Below are positions 29,363 through 42,507 of a stretch of DNA of 64,000 bases, piece after piece. The notes below the pieces were generated by a model, which was not told the DNA's origin, made no database searches, and saw nothing but the letters and a program-made list of their open reading frames with translations. A program made the position numbers and the translations under genes. This stretch comes from Neelides folsomi (lineage: Eukaryota > Arthropoda > Collembola > Neelipleona > Neelidae): NCBI GenBank assembly GCA_034687125.1, contig JAQGBZ010000277.1, positions 20,328-84,327 of the forward strand, given 5' to 3'. The first letter of the stretch is position 1. Every line of letters begins with the position of its first letter.

Positions 29363-31757
29363 TTTGAATTAATCAATCAGCCTATAACAGATTAACTTTT
29401 TAATGCTACAGTTTTAAAATTAACGATACATTAATACTGTATAAATTTATAATTCTGAGTCTAAATTTATAATTCTGAGTCTAAATTTATAATTCTGAGT
29501 CTAAATTTATAATTCTGAGTCAGTAACAATTTTAAAAAAAACTTTAATTTTACATTGTCAATTGTCAAATTATAAAATACTGTTTATAAAAATCATAAAC
29601 TGTTTATATAAATAACAGTAGTTAAAATAATAGTATTTGTAGTAGTTATTATTTTATTATATAATTTTTGTAATATTAAGTATACTAAATATAATAAATA
29701 AGTACTAATTGTAAATAGTTTGTGAACGTTATTTTACTACGGAGTTTCTCCCAAATGTTGTGTGAATGAACGGAGCGTAGAAGAAGAACTGGAGAGAGAA
29801 AGGAAGTGGAATCTCGAGCGGCTCTGCTGGAGGGTGAACAGATTGAAAAAGGTGGAAGTGGAAGTCCCGTCTAAAATTACTTCCACATGTTGAGATAATC
29901 CCTTATGTATTTATTTCTTCCTTTCTTCCCCAAACCTCAGAGAAGGTAACCTGAGATGAGTCCAATAGAAGTATACTAATACTCCCTATCTACCTCTCTC
30001 ATAAAGTATGCAGTTTCAATTGATAAGTAATATAATAAGGGTCCACCGGAATACTCAAATGTTTAGGACTTCTGTTCTCTTCTTCTCTTGCGATAGGGAG
30101 AAATTCCCTATTTCCATCACCTTCCTCTGTGTGGGTGCAAATGCCGAAAGCTCATTTTTCATTTGAACCTTAGAAGACTTAGACTTAATGTTAGACTTAG
30201 ACTTTAATGTTATAAGACATTCGTATATAACATTAGTACATTAGGATTATTTTCTTCCATGTTTTCATACAAAGTTCCTTGATGAATAAGATGTTGATAT
30301 GAAATGAGTTTCGGGTCATTATTTATTTACATACAAATTATCCACGCACTCCTCGGTTCCTTCAGTTCCTTCAGTTTCTTCTTACCATTTCTTTTAGGAG
30401 AGAAAGGGGTGAGATTTACATTCCATATATCTCTTTACCAAAACATTCTCATCACATCATTCATTTCGAACGGAGTGAAGGAGTTAAGAAGGAGTTAAGA
30501 AAGAGGAAGAGCGATAGGTTGAATGGGAATAGCGGAGTGTAAATACTCCACTAAATTTCCCTTAAAAAGACCATCGTCTGTTTCTTCCATTTTTTCCGTG
30601 ATATTTACTCACCCAAGTTATTTACGATTATGCAACACACACCAGTACTCAATGCTCTTTTGTGTATGAATCAGAATTTACGAGAATTGGGATGGAGAAA
30701 AGACAGTGAGTTAAAGGAGAGTTTACACACTCACTTTTACTATCATGTGAAATGGTAATATTTAGATTTTTCCTATCTTCTTCGATACTCACACACTAAC
30801 TATAACATTAACTGCATTAACTACGTTACATTCTGGAAATTCATGGATGGGAACTTGGGAACGAAAGGGAGCGAATGCAAATGATAATAAAGTTTGTGCG
30901 TGTTAAGTAAATGTTATCAAAAGGAAGTGATAAGAGAGGTGGAGACATTCTCCAGATCCAAAATCTCCCATTTTATCTCCTTATACAGTTACATTTTATC
31001 TACAATATTGATGAGGGCGAGTCAAGCCGTCTCACTTTTTTAGGTGATTTATATACAAATACAATGTATACCATACCATACGGATAGATACTGTAACGTG
31101 AGAGAAATTAAGCAATTGGGATCGTTGGGGGTCTAATCTTGAATTTCGTAAATAAAGTAGAATTTAAAAGGAAAAAGGGCACTAGATTCGCATTTCCTAA
31201 AATAATCTTTTTGATGGCTCCTTTGTAATGGACCGTCAAGGCTTTGAAATTCTTTCATGCATTCCTTTGTATTCACTATTCTGACTGAATTAACTGTATG
31301 ATAAATATACACTTTCATTACTTCTTGAATGACTTGTTAAATTGGAAGCTTAGGAGGACTGCGCTTTATTGAAAGCTCAAAAAGTCAAAAGTCTCATCAA
31401 GATTTCAAATTAATGGATTATCAAGTCACTTTTGGCAACATAAGTGATGTTACAGATTTTTTTTTAAATTTTAATTTTGGAGATGAATTCTGATGAATTA
31501 ATCATAAATGGGGATTAAATATAAAAGTGTCTTATTGTGAGTCTTATATGGTAGTCTCTTACTTGTTAGCATGAGTATAGGAAATGTTATGAGAATGGAC
31601 CGGATGGATTTTTTGGATTGATTGTAAGCTCAAAGTCAGTTGCAGTTTGGTCGATAGAATTTTACTCGATTTTGATAGCTTTTATCTTTAAATTCCACCT
31701 GGCTTTCCACCTTTGGTAATTTGATTGTGGGTTGAGTCAGTTAGCAGTTGAGAGAAA
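29363..31757. other. 2.4-kb intergenic region between divergent MOXD1 and PPP1R42-like genes
   Basis: Holds a four-copy tandem repeat (listed) and a GC-richer, purine-rich stretch at 29740-29860. The rest is AT-rich with no convincing open frame. The promoters of both flanking genes should lie here. Confidence 0.5.
29441..29520. repeat. Four tandem copies of a 20-bp unit
   Basis: The unit CTAAATTTATAATTCTGAGT occurs four times without spacer (the first copy begins ATAAA). Identity of the later copies shows recent expansion. It starts 79 bp upstream of the MOXD1 start codon. It is a minisatellite, not a CRISPR array, since there are no spacers. Confidence 0.95.
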
Positions 31758-34024
31758 ATGAAGTTGACTCCTAATTTGGTCAAAGGAGGAATCTCAAAAG
31801 TAATTACAAAGAAAACGAAAGAACTGACAACGGAAGATCTGAGCAAAGTGACGCATTTACATCTTCAGAGGAAAAATATCTCCGAGCTCGTATAAACAAA
31901 ACACTCCTTATAATTACTAATGCATTCTTGTTATTTTTATTAGTCATTGCAATTCACTTTAAATACTTATTCACTTGTAGTTAATCTAATTAATGATGGA
32001 TCTGTTTACTGTTAAATAGGATTACTGCTTTGAACCATACAAGAACTTGTCTGTTTTATACTTGTACGATAATGAAATCACTAGTCTAGAAGGACTTGAA
32101 ACATGCTACAACATTGAAATTCTTCATTTAGAGAAAAATCGAATCAAATCAATTTTTCCTTTAAAATTTTTTACGAAACTTAAAAAACTGTAATTATAAG
32201 TAATCAAATCTAACAATTAAATCTAATAATTACAGATATTATACATTATTTACTAAATATTTAATATTTTAATTGCTTTCATTGCTTAATGTTTATGGAT
32301 TTTTATTGCTCATTCAATGTCAATGTTTCTTTAAAGGTTTCTTGGGTGGAATGAAATTGATTTAGTTGAGCATTTGGGATTGATGCCTCATTTAGTTGAA
32401 CTACACATTGAGAATCAAAATGTCAAAGAATTTATATTTGATCCTTTAATAATTGAAGAACTCTCTGTAATCTTAGGATTTTTAACAAAAAATATTTTGT
32501 GCCAAATTAAACTTACTTTTAGCTTAAACTAAGCATGCATTTTAAAAATTTAAAGTTTTAATTATTCTGATTTTGATTATTAGAAATCAGTCAAACTTCT
32601 TAATATATCGGGAAATCAAATGGTTTCTTTGGAAGACGTTTCCAACATGAAAGTTCTGGACACGCTAATTGCAAAAAATAATCAGATTTCCAATCTCGAC
32701 ACATCTTGCCTTATTGTTGGCACAATAGCAAATTTACGAATATTGGACCTTACAGGGAATCCTATTACAAAAGAGCCAAAGTATAGGGAAAAGATCATTG
32801 GATATGGAGAATATCTTGGTAAAAAACATAATCTATAACACTACAATAATTAGTAATTACAAAATATTTTATTTACTAAACATATTACGAAAACACCTAA
32901 AACTGACTTAATTTAAATGCACATTTATTGGTTTTATTCTCAGAGGTACTTGACCGAAAAGATGTTTCAGCGAATACAAGAGAATTCATGAAGAGATTTC
33001 AAGCAGTAAAAACATCAAGGCTTCAGCGATCAGTTGAATATTACAAAGACTCTTATGGAAATTTGAGACAGAACTATGCTTCTTGTCCGCAAATTCCATT
33101 GAGACAAAGTCCTGAGATTGATCTTCCCTTAAAATCCTTCTCCACTCCGATAATTTCAATGTCACCAACAGAATTCATGTCAAGAGGTTTTCCTGGAACA
33201 AATATTGGTTTTACTCAAGTACTCATGGGGTACATTTTTATTTTATTTTACATTTTTATTGTAGATATACTAACTTTACCAATTCAATGCTACCTATTAC
33301 ATTTATTTACTTTTTTCATATATTATTTAATTTAAAAAATATTTATTGGCATTAAAATTATATTAATTATTAAATTAATGTCTTTTTATTTGTTTTTATT
33401 TTATATTTTAGTGACAAGCATTTACTTCATCCTGACCAACTTCGTCTCCCTGATTTCGAATTAGCTCCCAAGAAGGGATCAATGAAGATTAGAAAAGGAT
33501 CAACGCGAGCAATAAAGAAGGGGACGGAAGTGCAGTTAGGAATTTACAAGGATCCAAGTGAAGAACGTCTTCTTCAACCATCGTCATTCCAAAGAAGCAA
33601 CGTGGAGCTGTCGTTCATTCTACCCCCAAGGGACAGAGGAGAGTCGTCTGGAAATCTTGAGAGGAAAGTTTCGTTTGTGCCTTCAACATGTATGGTGCCT
33701 GATGGGAATGGTGGTGAAACTGAAGGAGATTTAGGGGGCATGAAATACAAATTGATTTCTCCCATCACATATGTTGAATCCAACCCATCCCTCACCGTTC
33801 CAGATTCCTTCACTGAACTCGCCGATCTCAGGGAGGATTTTCTTAGTAAAGTTGAAGACGAAGAAGAAATAGAAATGATGATTCCGTTCAAAACGTCAGT
33901 TTATGAATTCCCTCCTTGGCCGCACATTGAGAAGGGAAAACCTCCCAAAAACATTTCGGACATAATAATTCCAAAGGGAGATGGAGAAGGAGACATTCCA
34001 ATGGCCGTTAAATATATGCCTTGA
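31758..34024 (+). CDS. PPP1R42: PPP1R42-like leucine-rich repeat protein with long C-terminal extension
   Basis: Six exons: 31758-31889, 32020-32189, 32337-32466, 32584-32818, 32944-33229, 33412-34024 (521 residues). The first 250 residues are SDS22-type leucine-rich repeats (VTHLHLQRKNISEL, LSVLYLYDNEITSLEGLETC, IEILHLEKNRIKSI, LRILDLTGNPITKEPKYREK). The block MPHLVELHIENQ..FIFDPL is characteristic of PPP1R42 (LRRC67), a ciliary/centrosomal and testis protein that regulates PP1 and contacts tubulin. After the LRR cap (EVLDRKDVSANTREFMKRFQ) the protein continues for about 250 residues of Pro/Ser/Glu-rich, low-complexity sequence not present in the human protein (about 309 residues). It ends in PMAVKYMP. 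The extension shares exon 5 with the LRR cap, so it is not an annotation artefact of a neighbouring gene. Confidence 0.85.
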
Positions 34025-34397
34025 TTCCAACATGGAATTTGAATATAATTAAAGTATAATTTTATGTGTATTAATTTACAGTGTATTCGCTTCAATTGGA
34101 TGAATAAACAAAATTGAATTAATGACAATTCTTATATTATGAGTTTTATTTATCATTTTTTAATTAAAACTTACAATAATGAGCATTATAGTATTGTTAC
34201 TTGAAATTAAAAATACTTAATATTTATTATTTTTGGCAGAATTTTAGGTCATATCGGTGTACCATAATTACATAAAGTACTTAATGTTAGTTTTGTATCT
34301 TTGTACATTTATTTAGTAAGAGTATTAAATTCAATTTAAGTTTATTAACGTGACTTAAGAAAATAAACACAGTGTTTTGAAATGGAAGACAGAAGAC
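34025..34397. other. Short spacer between two converging genes
   Basis: 373 bp of AT-rich sequence between the stop codons of the LRR gene (+) and the zinc-finger gene (-). Their 3' UTRs probably overlap or nearly meet. Confidence 0.6.
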
Positions 34398-37182
34398 TTA
34401 TTCATTTGAATTATTATAAGTAAGAGTTGAATTATTGAGATTAAAATTAATGAGCGTTCCATTAGGAAGTGACAAAGTTCCAGTCCCAATACCCAGAATG
34501 GGTTTTTCTCCAGAAGAAGTAACCAAATGGACATTGCTGATATTCGCATTTAAAATTCCTCCAAAGAGAGTTCGAGATCCATTCGAAGACGGAGAAATGT
34601 AAATGTCTTGGTGCGAAGTTCCACCAAGATTTCCACCTTGGTTCACCGTGATTGTTAAACTCCCAAGGGACCTCTGTTCTTCCACGTTTCCATCTGGTGA
34701 ATCTGGTCCAGCTAGTAAAGTAAATAAACTCCCTGGCACGAGCGGAGTTGAGTCGAGCGATTCAGAAATTAAAATCCCTTCTGGATCATCATCTTTTTCC
34801 ATTCCTTTTCTCTTAAACACAAACTTGGTATTTTCTTCTTCTAGTTGAACCAAAGGGAAGTTATTTCCAATTTGTTCTGGAATGATAAGTTGCACAGATT
34901 CCATTTCTTCATTCCTCAACTCCTTCGAATTTCCAGATTTCAAACTTTTTGTCACAACGATAGGAGGTTTGTTGATAACTCTCGTTAATGTTCCAACTAT
35001 AATATTTATTATATTTTAAATTAAATAAATATATGTTCAATTTGTAAAGTTTATTCACAATCAGCTAAATACATAATTAAATACAAAATACAAAATTTAA
35101 AGTTTATTTTAAATAGGCAAGTTAATTAATTAATTATGCTTACATGCGCTACTTGCACTTCCGTTTAATGGTGGCACATATTCGCCTCGATTTCTATGAA
35201 CTTTTAAATGCTTATACAGATTTGCCTAGAACAATCAAACGTTAATTAAACACTATTAGGATTTTGATATTTTTAATGTTTGGTGTATTACTTTCATTCG
35301 TATTCCCTTTCCGCACAAAGGACAAATGTGACTCTTTTCATTGGAATGAATAGTCAAATGCTCCTAGAAATTCCATTAAATAATTAATCATGAACTTGAA
35401 TTCTTGAAAATAAAAGTTTTGATATTTAATGTATGGTAGATATTAAGTTTTACTTTTAAATGAGTTTTTGTTTTAAAACATTTGAGACAGACGCTACATG
35501 GAAAAGGACGTTCTTCTGAATGCTTCACCGAATGCTTTTTTAACTCAAATAGCTTATGAAATCTCTTATGGCAAACAAGACATTCATGTTCGTATTCTCC
35601 TTCATGAATTCTTACAACATGGAGATTCCAACTTGTGTGATGTTTAAATCTAATACAAAACAATGAATTTCAAACATGAAAATATATAATAAATTATTAT
35701 CACTTATATATTTATTAATAATATATAAGTGGATTAAAATCTCACTTTATTTGTATTCAATATGTTTCTCACCTCTTTCCACAATATTCGCATAGATATT
35801 TATGAGCTTTTGAATCTGTTGCATGAACTTTTTGATGTTGATAAAGAGTACTTGGAGTTTTGAAACATTTTTTACATGTTTCACACTTATAGGGTCTGTC
35901 TTGACTATGAGTCAACTTATGAGGTTCAAGACATCGAGATTTAACGCTGTTTACATTAAAAATATAAGTATTATATTAAGGTATTATGTAATTAATAATT
36001 ACAGATTATTAGTAGATGTGTAATGTACTTAGGTAGGTAGTAAATAAAAAATAATAAAATCTAATTTTTATTTTACCATTTTCCACAAATATCGCATATT
36101 TTCCAATTGGTTTTATTGCTGTGAAAAAGTCGAATGTGACGTCTCATTGCTAATTCATTTTTCATTAACTTTCCACATTGGGAGCAACATTGCTCTCCTT
36201 CTTCATGAACGACTTTGTAATGATACTTCATATGGCAATTGAGAGCAAATGTCTTTTTACATATTGGACACCTTGAAATTAAATCAAAATGCAATTTTTT
36301 CAAAATAAATCAATGTGAGTGAAATTATCGAAATTATTTGTTCTGTTTTACTGTATTTAAATAAACTTACGAATGCTCCATTAAATGAGGAACCCAATGG
36401 AGAATATATTTTGAAACTCCGCCATTCACGTAATCTCCACAAACCTTGAAAAGTTAAATGTTTAAGATTTTAAATATTATTAATTTATTAACTAAAAGTA
36501 TATTTTAATTTTTTTATCATCACATCACAAGGGAATGCTGGTTCATCATCAATTCCAATTCCATGAATTAAAGTTAAATGATTCATGTAATTTTTGACTG
36601 GGCTCGCTACATGATCATCGCAATATTTGCATTTCCAACTTGCTGTATGTTCAGAATCAAAAAGAAATGGAGAGAGATTTCGGAGCATGAACTTTGATCT
36701 GAAAATTATATGATTTTATTATTTAAAATTACAGATGTGTTTAACAGATACATTTAAGTTATAATTACTAGACGGGCAAAATCGATATTTTAGTAAACTT
36801 ACTTCAGGCCTTTGCTTTTCCTAATCACTCTATGAATTCGTAGCCAATCTTCAGGTGTGAGGATTCTTTTCACAAAATGGCTAAATTCACCTTGAGTTTT
36901 CATTTGAAGTTCCAAAGCTCTTTCTTTGAACGTTTTGTGTGAGAATGTGTCATCGAGGTCAATGTCATCAATTCCACCTGTTTCTCCTATTTCTCCCTCA
37001 CTACAATCTTCTATAAATTGCAAGTCGAGATCATGTTCTGTCTCCCATTCAAATTCATTTCGATTATTTACATTAAGTTTTTCTCCAACTTCGCTCTCAA
37101 GTTCCAGAAGATTTAAAATTTCTAGTTCTTTCTTCTTGTGATTTTTCCCTTTATTCTTTTTTCTTCTCTTTGTTCCCTCCAT
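34398..37182 (-). CDS. C2H2 zinc-finger protein with about ten fingers
   Basis: Nine exons: 36803-37182, 36524-36698, 36371-36444, 36077-36271, 35773-35946, 35454-35649, 35292-35363, 35144-35225, 34398-34996 (648 residues). The N-terminal 125 residues are basic then acidic ([25 protein letters not shown]) and look like a nuclear-localisation plus acidic region. About ten C2H2 fingers follow from residue 150 to 440, many split by introns, for example [34 protein letters not shown] and [21 protein letters not shown]. The last 200 residues are Gly/Ser/Asn-rich without fingers. A nuclear DNA-binding regulator is likely; targets are unknown. The donor of exon 2 is a weaker GTGATG, but the join restores the C-x2-C pair (CDVCGDY). 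Confidence 0.87.
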
Positions 37183-38246
37183 TCTAAAGTCAATAAAAAT
37201 ATTTTTAAAGACATTATATATGAAATTAATTGATATAATATATTAACAGTAGTTAAAGTATGAATAATGAAAATCCGGAACATGGGAATAAAAGCACGTG
37301 CGCGGATAAAGTGCACAAGAGTTTTCTAAATATTAGAATACACTAAACATCCGAACGAAAAAATTATTAAATGTGATAATATTACAAAAAGTTATAAGAA
37401 AAAAATTAGATGTTATATTCTTCTTGTTTTAAGCAATTACCTTTTTTGGTAGATTTGAAATAATGTCAATGCCGGTGTAATGGCAAGATGGGGAAAGCGA
37501 GTGAGAAGTACAAAATCAATACGGAGGTTTGGGCGGAATTGTAGTTCTAAACTGCGTGATCGCACCCACTCGGATTCTTTCCCCCTCTACGGAGACGCGA
37601 ATAAAACCGAACTCGGATTTGGAGGGATTCATTCCATTCAGAGAACCCCAAATTCAGAGAACCCCAATGCCAATAGTGCCTCTATACATAATCCGATCTA
37701 ATAAACCATTTCTATACATGCGTCCGCGTTTAGTCGTTCACCCTCTGGACATAATTAAAGTAGGACATACTAAAATTAACTATATTTAAAATCAATGACT
37801 TGAAAATTCATATTTATATTATTTTCTATATTATGTAACATGTTTATGAGATGACATTATGAGAGTAGGTTGATGCTGCATATTTTCCTGTGTACTAATA
37901 AGTAGGCAATAAAATAAATCAATGTTGGAAGAAGAATCTGTGAGGATTCATCAAATTCATCATTCGTGGATTCATGAGAGTCAGTTTATTATTTTAAAGT
38001 TGTTTCAACAGAGTAAACAGTTTCTTGAATTCTTCACTTATCCCTTCAACCTTCAATAAATCCATTAAAATCACATAGTGGGGCATTACTAAAAATCTAA
38101 AAAGTATTAAAATCTAAATATCGCCCCACTATATTGTATTGTGGATTGTGTGTTTGGAAGAGAGAGAAGAGAGAAAGAGAAGGACACAAATAAGATCTCA
38201 AATTAATTTTAAATCTTCCTAAGAGTAATTGTTATTTAACTTCGTA
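37183..38246. promoter_or_regulatory. Head-to-head spacer between zinc-finger gene and OSCP
   Basis: Divergent start codons 1.06 kb apart. A GC-richer island at about 37460-37740 carries short open frames (for example 37480-37701) with no recognisable product. A short inverted repeat at 38075-38132 is listed separately. Confidence 0.4.
38075..38132. repeat. 10-bp perfect inverted repeat with AT-rich loop
   Basis: ATAGTGGGGC at 38075-38084 is matched by its exact complement GCCCCACTAT at 38123-38132. The enclosed 38 bp is AT-rich with two imperfect AAATCTAAA copies. It could be a tiny MITE or a promoter stem-loop 115 bp before the OSCP start. Confidence 0.6.
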
Positions 38247-39257
38247 ATGGCCATGCTTCAAAGGGTTGTGGTAAGTTTAGTTGTTATAATATAAATTTCA
38301 TCATTCAATTTGTTATATCTAATGTATTTTATGTTTTACTTCATATTCAGGCCAGACACTTTTCTGCTTCGTCTTCAGCTAATCAACTTGTAAAGGTCGG
38401 TTTACAACTTATAATTGTAACTTAAATATCTTATAGTTCAGTGATATATAATTTCAATGGAATTTTTATATATTATTTAACTAAAATAACTAAATCTTGA
38501 AAAGTAACGTTATTTTTATTCATTTTAGGCACCAACCCAAGTTTTTGGAATTGAAGGACGTTATGCAACTGCTCTTTATTCAGCTGCTTCAAAGGAGAAG
38601 CAACTTGAAACCGTTGAAAAGGATATGAAAGAAATTAAAAACTTAATTAAGAAAAAGGGAAAATTTGCCGATTTTCTTCGAGATCCTTCAATGAGCAGAG
38701 CGCAGAAAAAAGAACTAATGACTTCTGCAGTTGGCTCAAGCAAAGCATCTAAACTTACTGGAAATCTTGTGGGTTAGTGTTAAATTATATTCATTATTTT
38801 AAATTTTATAGTATAAACTCATTTTATTATCATTAATTCTGTAATATTTAATATAGGTTTACTTGCGGAAAATGGAAGACTAAACAAACTAGAAAACATT
38901 TCAAATGCATTTGCTTCTCTCATGTCAGCACATAGAGGTGAAGTTGTTTGCGAAGTAACGACCGCTAAGGTTAATTAAATCCCTTTTGAATATTTATAAT
39001 TTATAACGAATTACTAATATTTGTGATTGAAAGCAATTTTAATCTTTATTTTATAGGAACTCGACGCAGAGTTACAACAAGAGCTCGATACTGCCCTTAA
39101 AGCCTTTTTGAAAGCTGGTCAAACAATCCATGTAACAAGGAAAGTCGATCCAACAATTCTCGGAGGTCTAATTGTTTCAATTGGAGATAAATATGTAGAT
39201 ATGAGCACTGCTTCTAAAATAAAGAAATATTCTGATATTATTCAAGCAGCAGTGTAA
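38247..39257 (+). CDS. ATP5PO: Mitochondrial ATP synthase OSCP subunit
   Basis: Five exons: 38247-38270, 38351-38395, 38529-38772, 38857-38969, 39057-39257 (208 residues). The N-terminus [17 protein letters not shown] is a typical basic, serine-rich mitochondrial presequence. It is followed by [20 protein letters not shown], the conserved start of mature OSCP. Further family blocks are [44 protein letters not shown] and the C-terminal [27 protein letters not shown] caps the F1 head and joins it to the peripheral stalk. The tiny first exon (eight codons) contains only presequence, as in many animals. Confidence 0.97.
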
Positions 39258-39978
39258 ATTTTACTAATAGTAAATCAAATCAAAATGATTGTTACCTTCT
39301 CTTGTAGAATGTTTAAATTGATTTGTATTGTGCTCACAATTGTGCTACACTTTACATATTAATTATATGTTAAATAAATAATGCAAATAAACTCAACATA
39401 AATTCAACATTATTTTATTCCATATTGATTATTGGAACGAACGATTGAAAAATTTAGAAGCCAAATATACAGGATAGATAGACTTTAAATCTGCCCATTT
39501 ACTCTATGCATTTAGCTTTTTGTTTGATAAATAAAATCTTTGCATTTAAATTCATTATTTTATTTTATTATACCATACTACCATGTATCATACATAATAC
39601 CACAGATTGAAAAGACTACACATGTCCAATATTGACATTTGTGGATTTGGATTGAGTTTAGTCTTTTCTGTCAGTAAAGAGGATTAAAATTTTAAATCTA
39701 AATTGGATATACCATATTTAAATGTTATATTGATAGTTGACACAATCACATAAATAAATTCAACCTTCACAGATAAATTGAATGACGATGAAGTTGTTCT
39801 TTATGAATAATAGAATAATGTACACACACTTTGAGACATTTTAAATATTCCTCATGCATAAATATCTAAACTACAAGGTTTTTATTTTATGGTAGGCAAT
39901 ACGAGTCATTTAACTTTTATTGTTACATTTTCATAAATCTACACAAACATAAGCTGTTTCTTATAATTTAATAAAAAA
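39258..39978. other. AT-rich spacer between OSCP and SUGCT
   Basis: 721 bp, no coding potential; a polyadenylation-like AATAAATAATG lies near 39374. It should hold the OSCP 3' UTR and the SUGCT promoter. Confidence 0.5.
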
Positions 39979-41905
39979 ATGTATCATTTAAGAAATATTT
40001 ATTTTAAGGGAATTTCAGGTAATTATAAATTAAATAATTTAACATTCATATACAAATATATTTGTAGTGTGATATTTGTGTTAATATATTTTGTCCTCTT
40101 GAAATGATGGCTAATGTTGTTTATTTAGATTTAAAATGTTCGTTGCCTATAATAAAAAAGAACTTCCATGCAAAAAAAGAAAGCAATAATGTTTCTGGAC
40201 CTCTGGACGGAATCGTTATATTAGATCTCACTCGAATTCTAGCTGGCCCTTATTGCACTATGATCTTAGGTCACATTAAAGTTTTTATTTTTTTAAACCA
40301 AAATTAGCAAAAATTATATTTTAAATAATAGGAAGCAATTCGACAATTAATTTGAACTTTAAATGTTTAACTATTTAGGTGACTTGGGTGCGAAAGTTAT
40401 CAAAGGTATTTAAAAGTACAAATACCTTCAATGAATGTTTAAAAGGTATTTATTGTGTTAATCATTAAATCATTTTAATATTTTATTGTTAAAAACATTT
40501 TTCAGTTGAAAAGCCATTTGTCGGAGATGAAACTCGAACTTGGGGTCCTCCATTTATCGGAAGTCAATCGTGTTATTTTTTATCTGTGAATCGAAACAAG
40601 AAAAGTATAGCCATTGACATAAAGAAAGGAGCAGATCTTTTGAAAAACTTGGCAATGAAGGCCGATATCCTCATTGAGAATTTCGTTCCTGGAACGATGG
40701 AAAAATTTGAACTGAATTATGAAAATCTCTCAAAGGCAAATCCTAAACTGATCTATTGCTCAATATCCGGCTATGGATCTTCTGGACCTTATGTTCATAG
40801 AGGAGGTTATGACGTTATTGCAGCGTCCCTTGGAGGTCTTATGCATATCACCGGACCAAAGGACGGAGAACCATGCAAAGTATAATTTTTTCAACAATTA
40901 AAAATTAAACACAAATAGTAATGTAATAATGTTCATCCAGGTGGGAGTTGCAATGACTGATCTCGCTACTGGATTGTATGCTCATGGAGCTATAATGGCC
41001 GCATTGATTGAAAGATCAAAGGTATGTTCAAATGTTTAAATACACTTTGTATATTCAGTACACCTTAATTGATTATTGATTTTATTAATAATTTACGCTT
41101 AGACAGGAAAAGGACAAAATATTGAATGTAACTTATTATCGACTCAAGTTACTTCGTTGGTTAATCTTGCTATTAATTATTTGAACGATGGGCGTGAAGC
41201 ACGAAGATGGGGAACAGCACATGAAAGCATTGTTCCTTATCAATCTTTCATGACCAAAGACAAACGATGGATTACGATTGGAGCTGGTTAATTATTTGTA
41301 CTTGCTTTTACCTTAATATGATGACAGAAATCATTTTTTAATGATTTTAAAATTACCTTTACACATATAGGAAACAGTGATCTTTTTTACCAATTGTGTG
41401 ATAAAATTGGATTATTGGAATTGAAATCAAATGAAAAATATGCTACAAATACCACTCGAGTTGAAAATCGCAAAGAACTTATTTCAATGATTGAAACAGC
41501 TATAGCAGAGAAAACTTGTGAAGAATGGCTAAATGTATTCAAAGAGTGTAAATTTCCTTATGGACCGATTAACGATATGAAACATGTATTTGAAGATCCT
41601 CAGGTAATTATTGAATAATCTTAGTTATTGCTAAAATTTTTAAAACTATCTGTATATTTGTAGCAGGTAGAATGATTTTTAATCTAAAGCGTTAAATTGA
41701 TAATTAGGTGCAGCATAATGACATGGTTCAAGAGATTGAGGGAATGAAATTGATCAACCCAGCAGTTAAAATGAGTTCAGGAGGAAATTACATAAGAGCT
41801 ACACCGCCACTCTTGGGTCAACATACGAGAGAAATACTCAAAGAATTTTTGCAAATGTCTGATGAAGACATCAATACATTTTACAAAAACGGAATTGTGG
41901 CATAA
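39979..41905 (+). CDS. SUGCT: Succinate-hydroxymethylglutarate CoA-transferase (class III CoA transferase)
   Basis: Eight exons: 39979-40018, 40129-40269, 40379-40405, 40506-40879, 40941-41021, 41103-41286, 41371-41603, 41708-41905 (425 residues). The class III (CaiB/BaiF) signatures are clear: [58 protein letters not shown] and [19 protein letters not shown]. The catalytic Asp is residue 201 in [19 protein letters not shown] converts glutarate to glutaryl-CoA in mitochondria, using succinyl-CoA or HMG-CoA. The start at 39979 with a first exon joining in phase at 40129 gives a basic presequence ([13 protein letters not shown]). An alternative is the in-frame ATG at 40104 or 40107 without that exon; I prefer the spliced form for its presequence. 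The 27-nt exon 3 is very short but has good borders. Confidence 0.95.
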
Positions 41906-42507
41906 ATTAATATAAGCTCTAGATGTTCTAATTAACATTTAATAAATGGCAATTAAAATTTTAAACTGATTTAAACTGAGTAAAAGTAACGTTTGCTCAT
42001 TGATTAAAACATTAAAAGTATTGTGATAATAAATCACGCGCCATCGGGACAACTCCTGAATTCAAAATAGCAAAAAGTGATTTGTCCATTAGTCTTTTCA
42101 TTTCACTTTTCTTTAGCATTCGCATTTATAAATTAGCGAAAACTAAAGATTTCATTCTCACTCTTTTTAATTAACTGATTAAAGTAAAACATCAGTATTT
42201 AATAACCGTTGAGCTCATGAGTTGTTGGTTTGAAGTTAAAAGGCTTAGTTTTAACTAAACATGCTTTAAGAGTTATAGTTTTAGTCCATCACGTTTCTAG
42301 TTATTGTTTAAGGATAAAATAAGTTTTAATTCATAAAACAGGCGTTAAATTTTGACATTTTTCTAATTTTCTCAAATCTGATTACAATAAAAAGGTGTGG
42401 TAAGAACATTTTAATTAATTTCTTCTAATGTCTTATTGTATGAAATTTTATATCAAAGATTCATTTATTCATGATTGATTTATTAGTTTGTCCGATCTGG
42501 AATATTG
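41906..42507. other. AT-rich spacer between SUGCT and ATP13A1
   Basis: 602 bp in tandem orientation, no supported gene. It contains the SUGCT 3' flank and the ATP13A1 promoter. Confidence 0.5.

Noticed and set aside
29441-29520. Possible CRISPR-like repeat array
   Set aside because: The copies are directly adjacent with no spacers, and the genome is eukaryotic; it is a minisatellite.
37480-37701. Arg/Ser-rich frames in the GC-richer island upstream of OSCP
   Set aside because: Two overlapping frames are equally open, which is typical of GC-rich DNA; no motif, splice or start context supports either.
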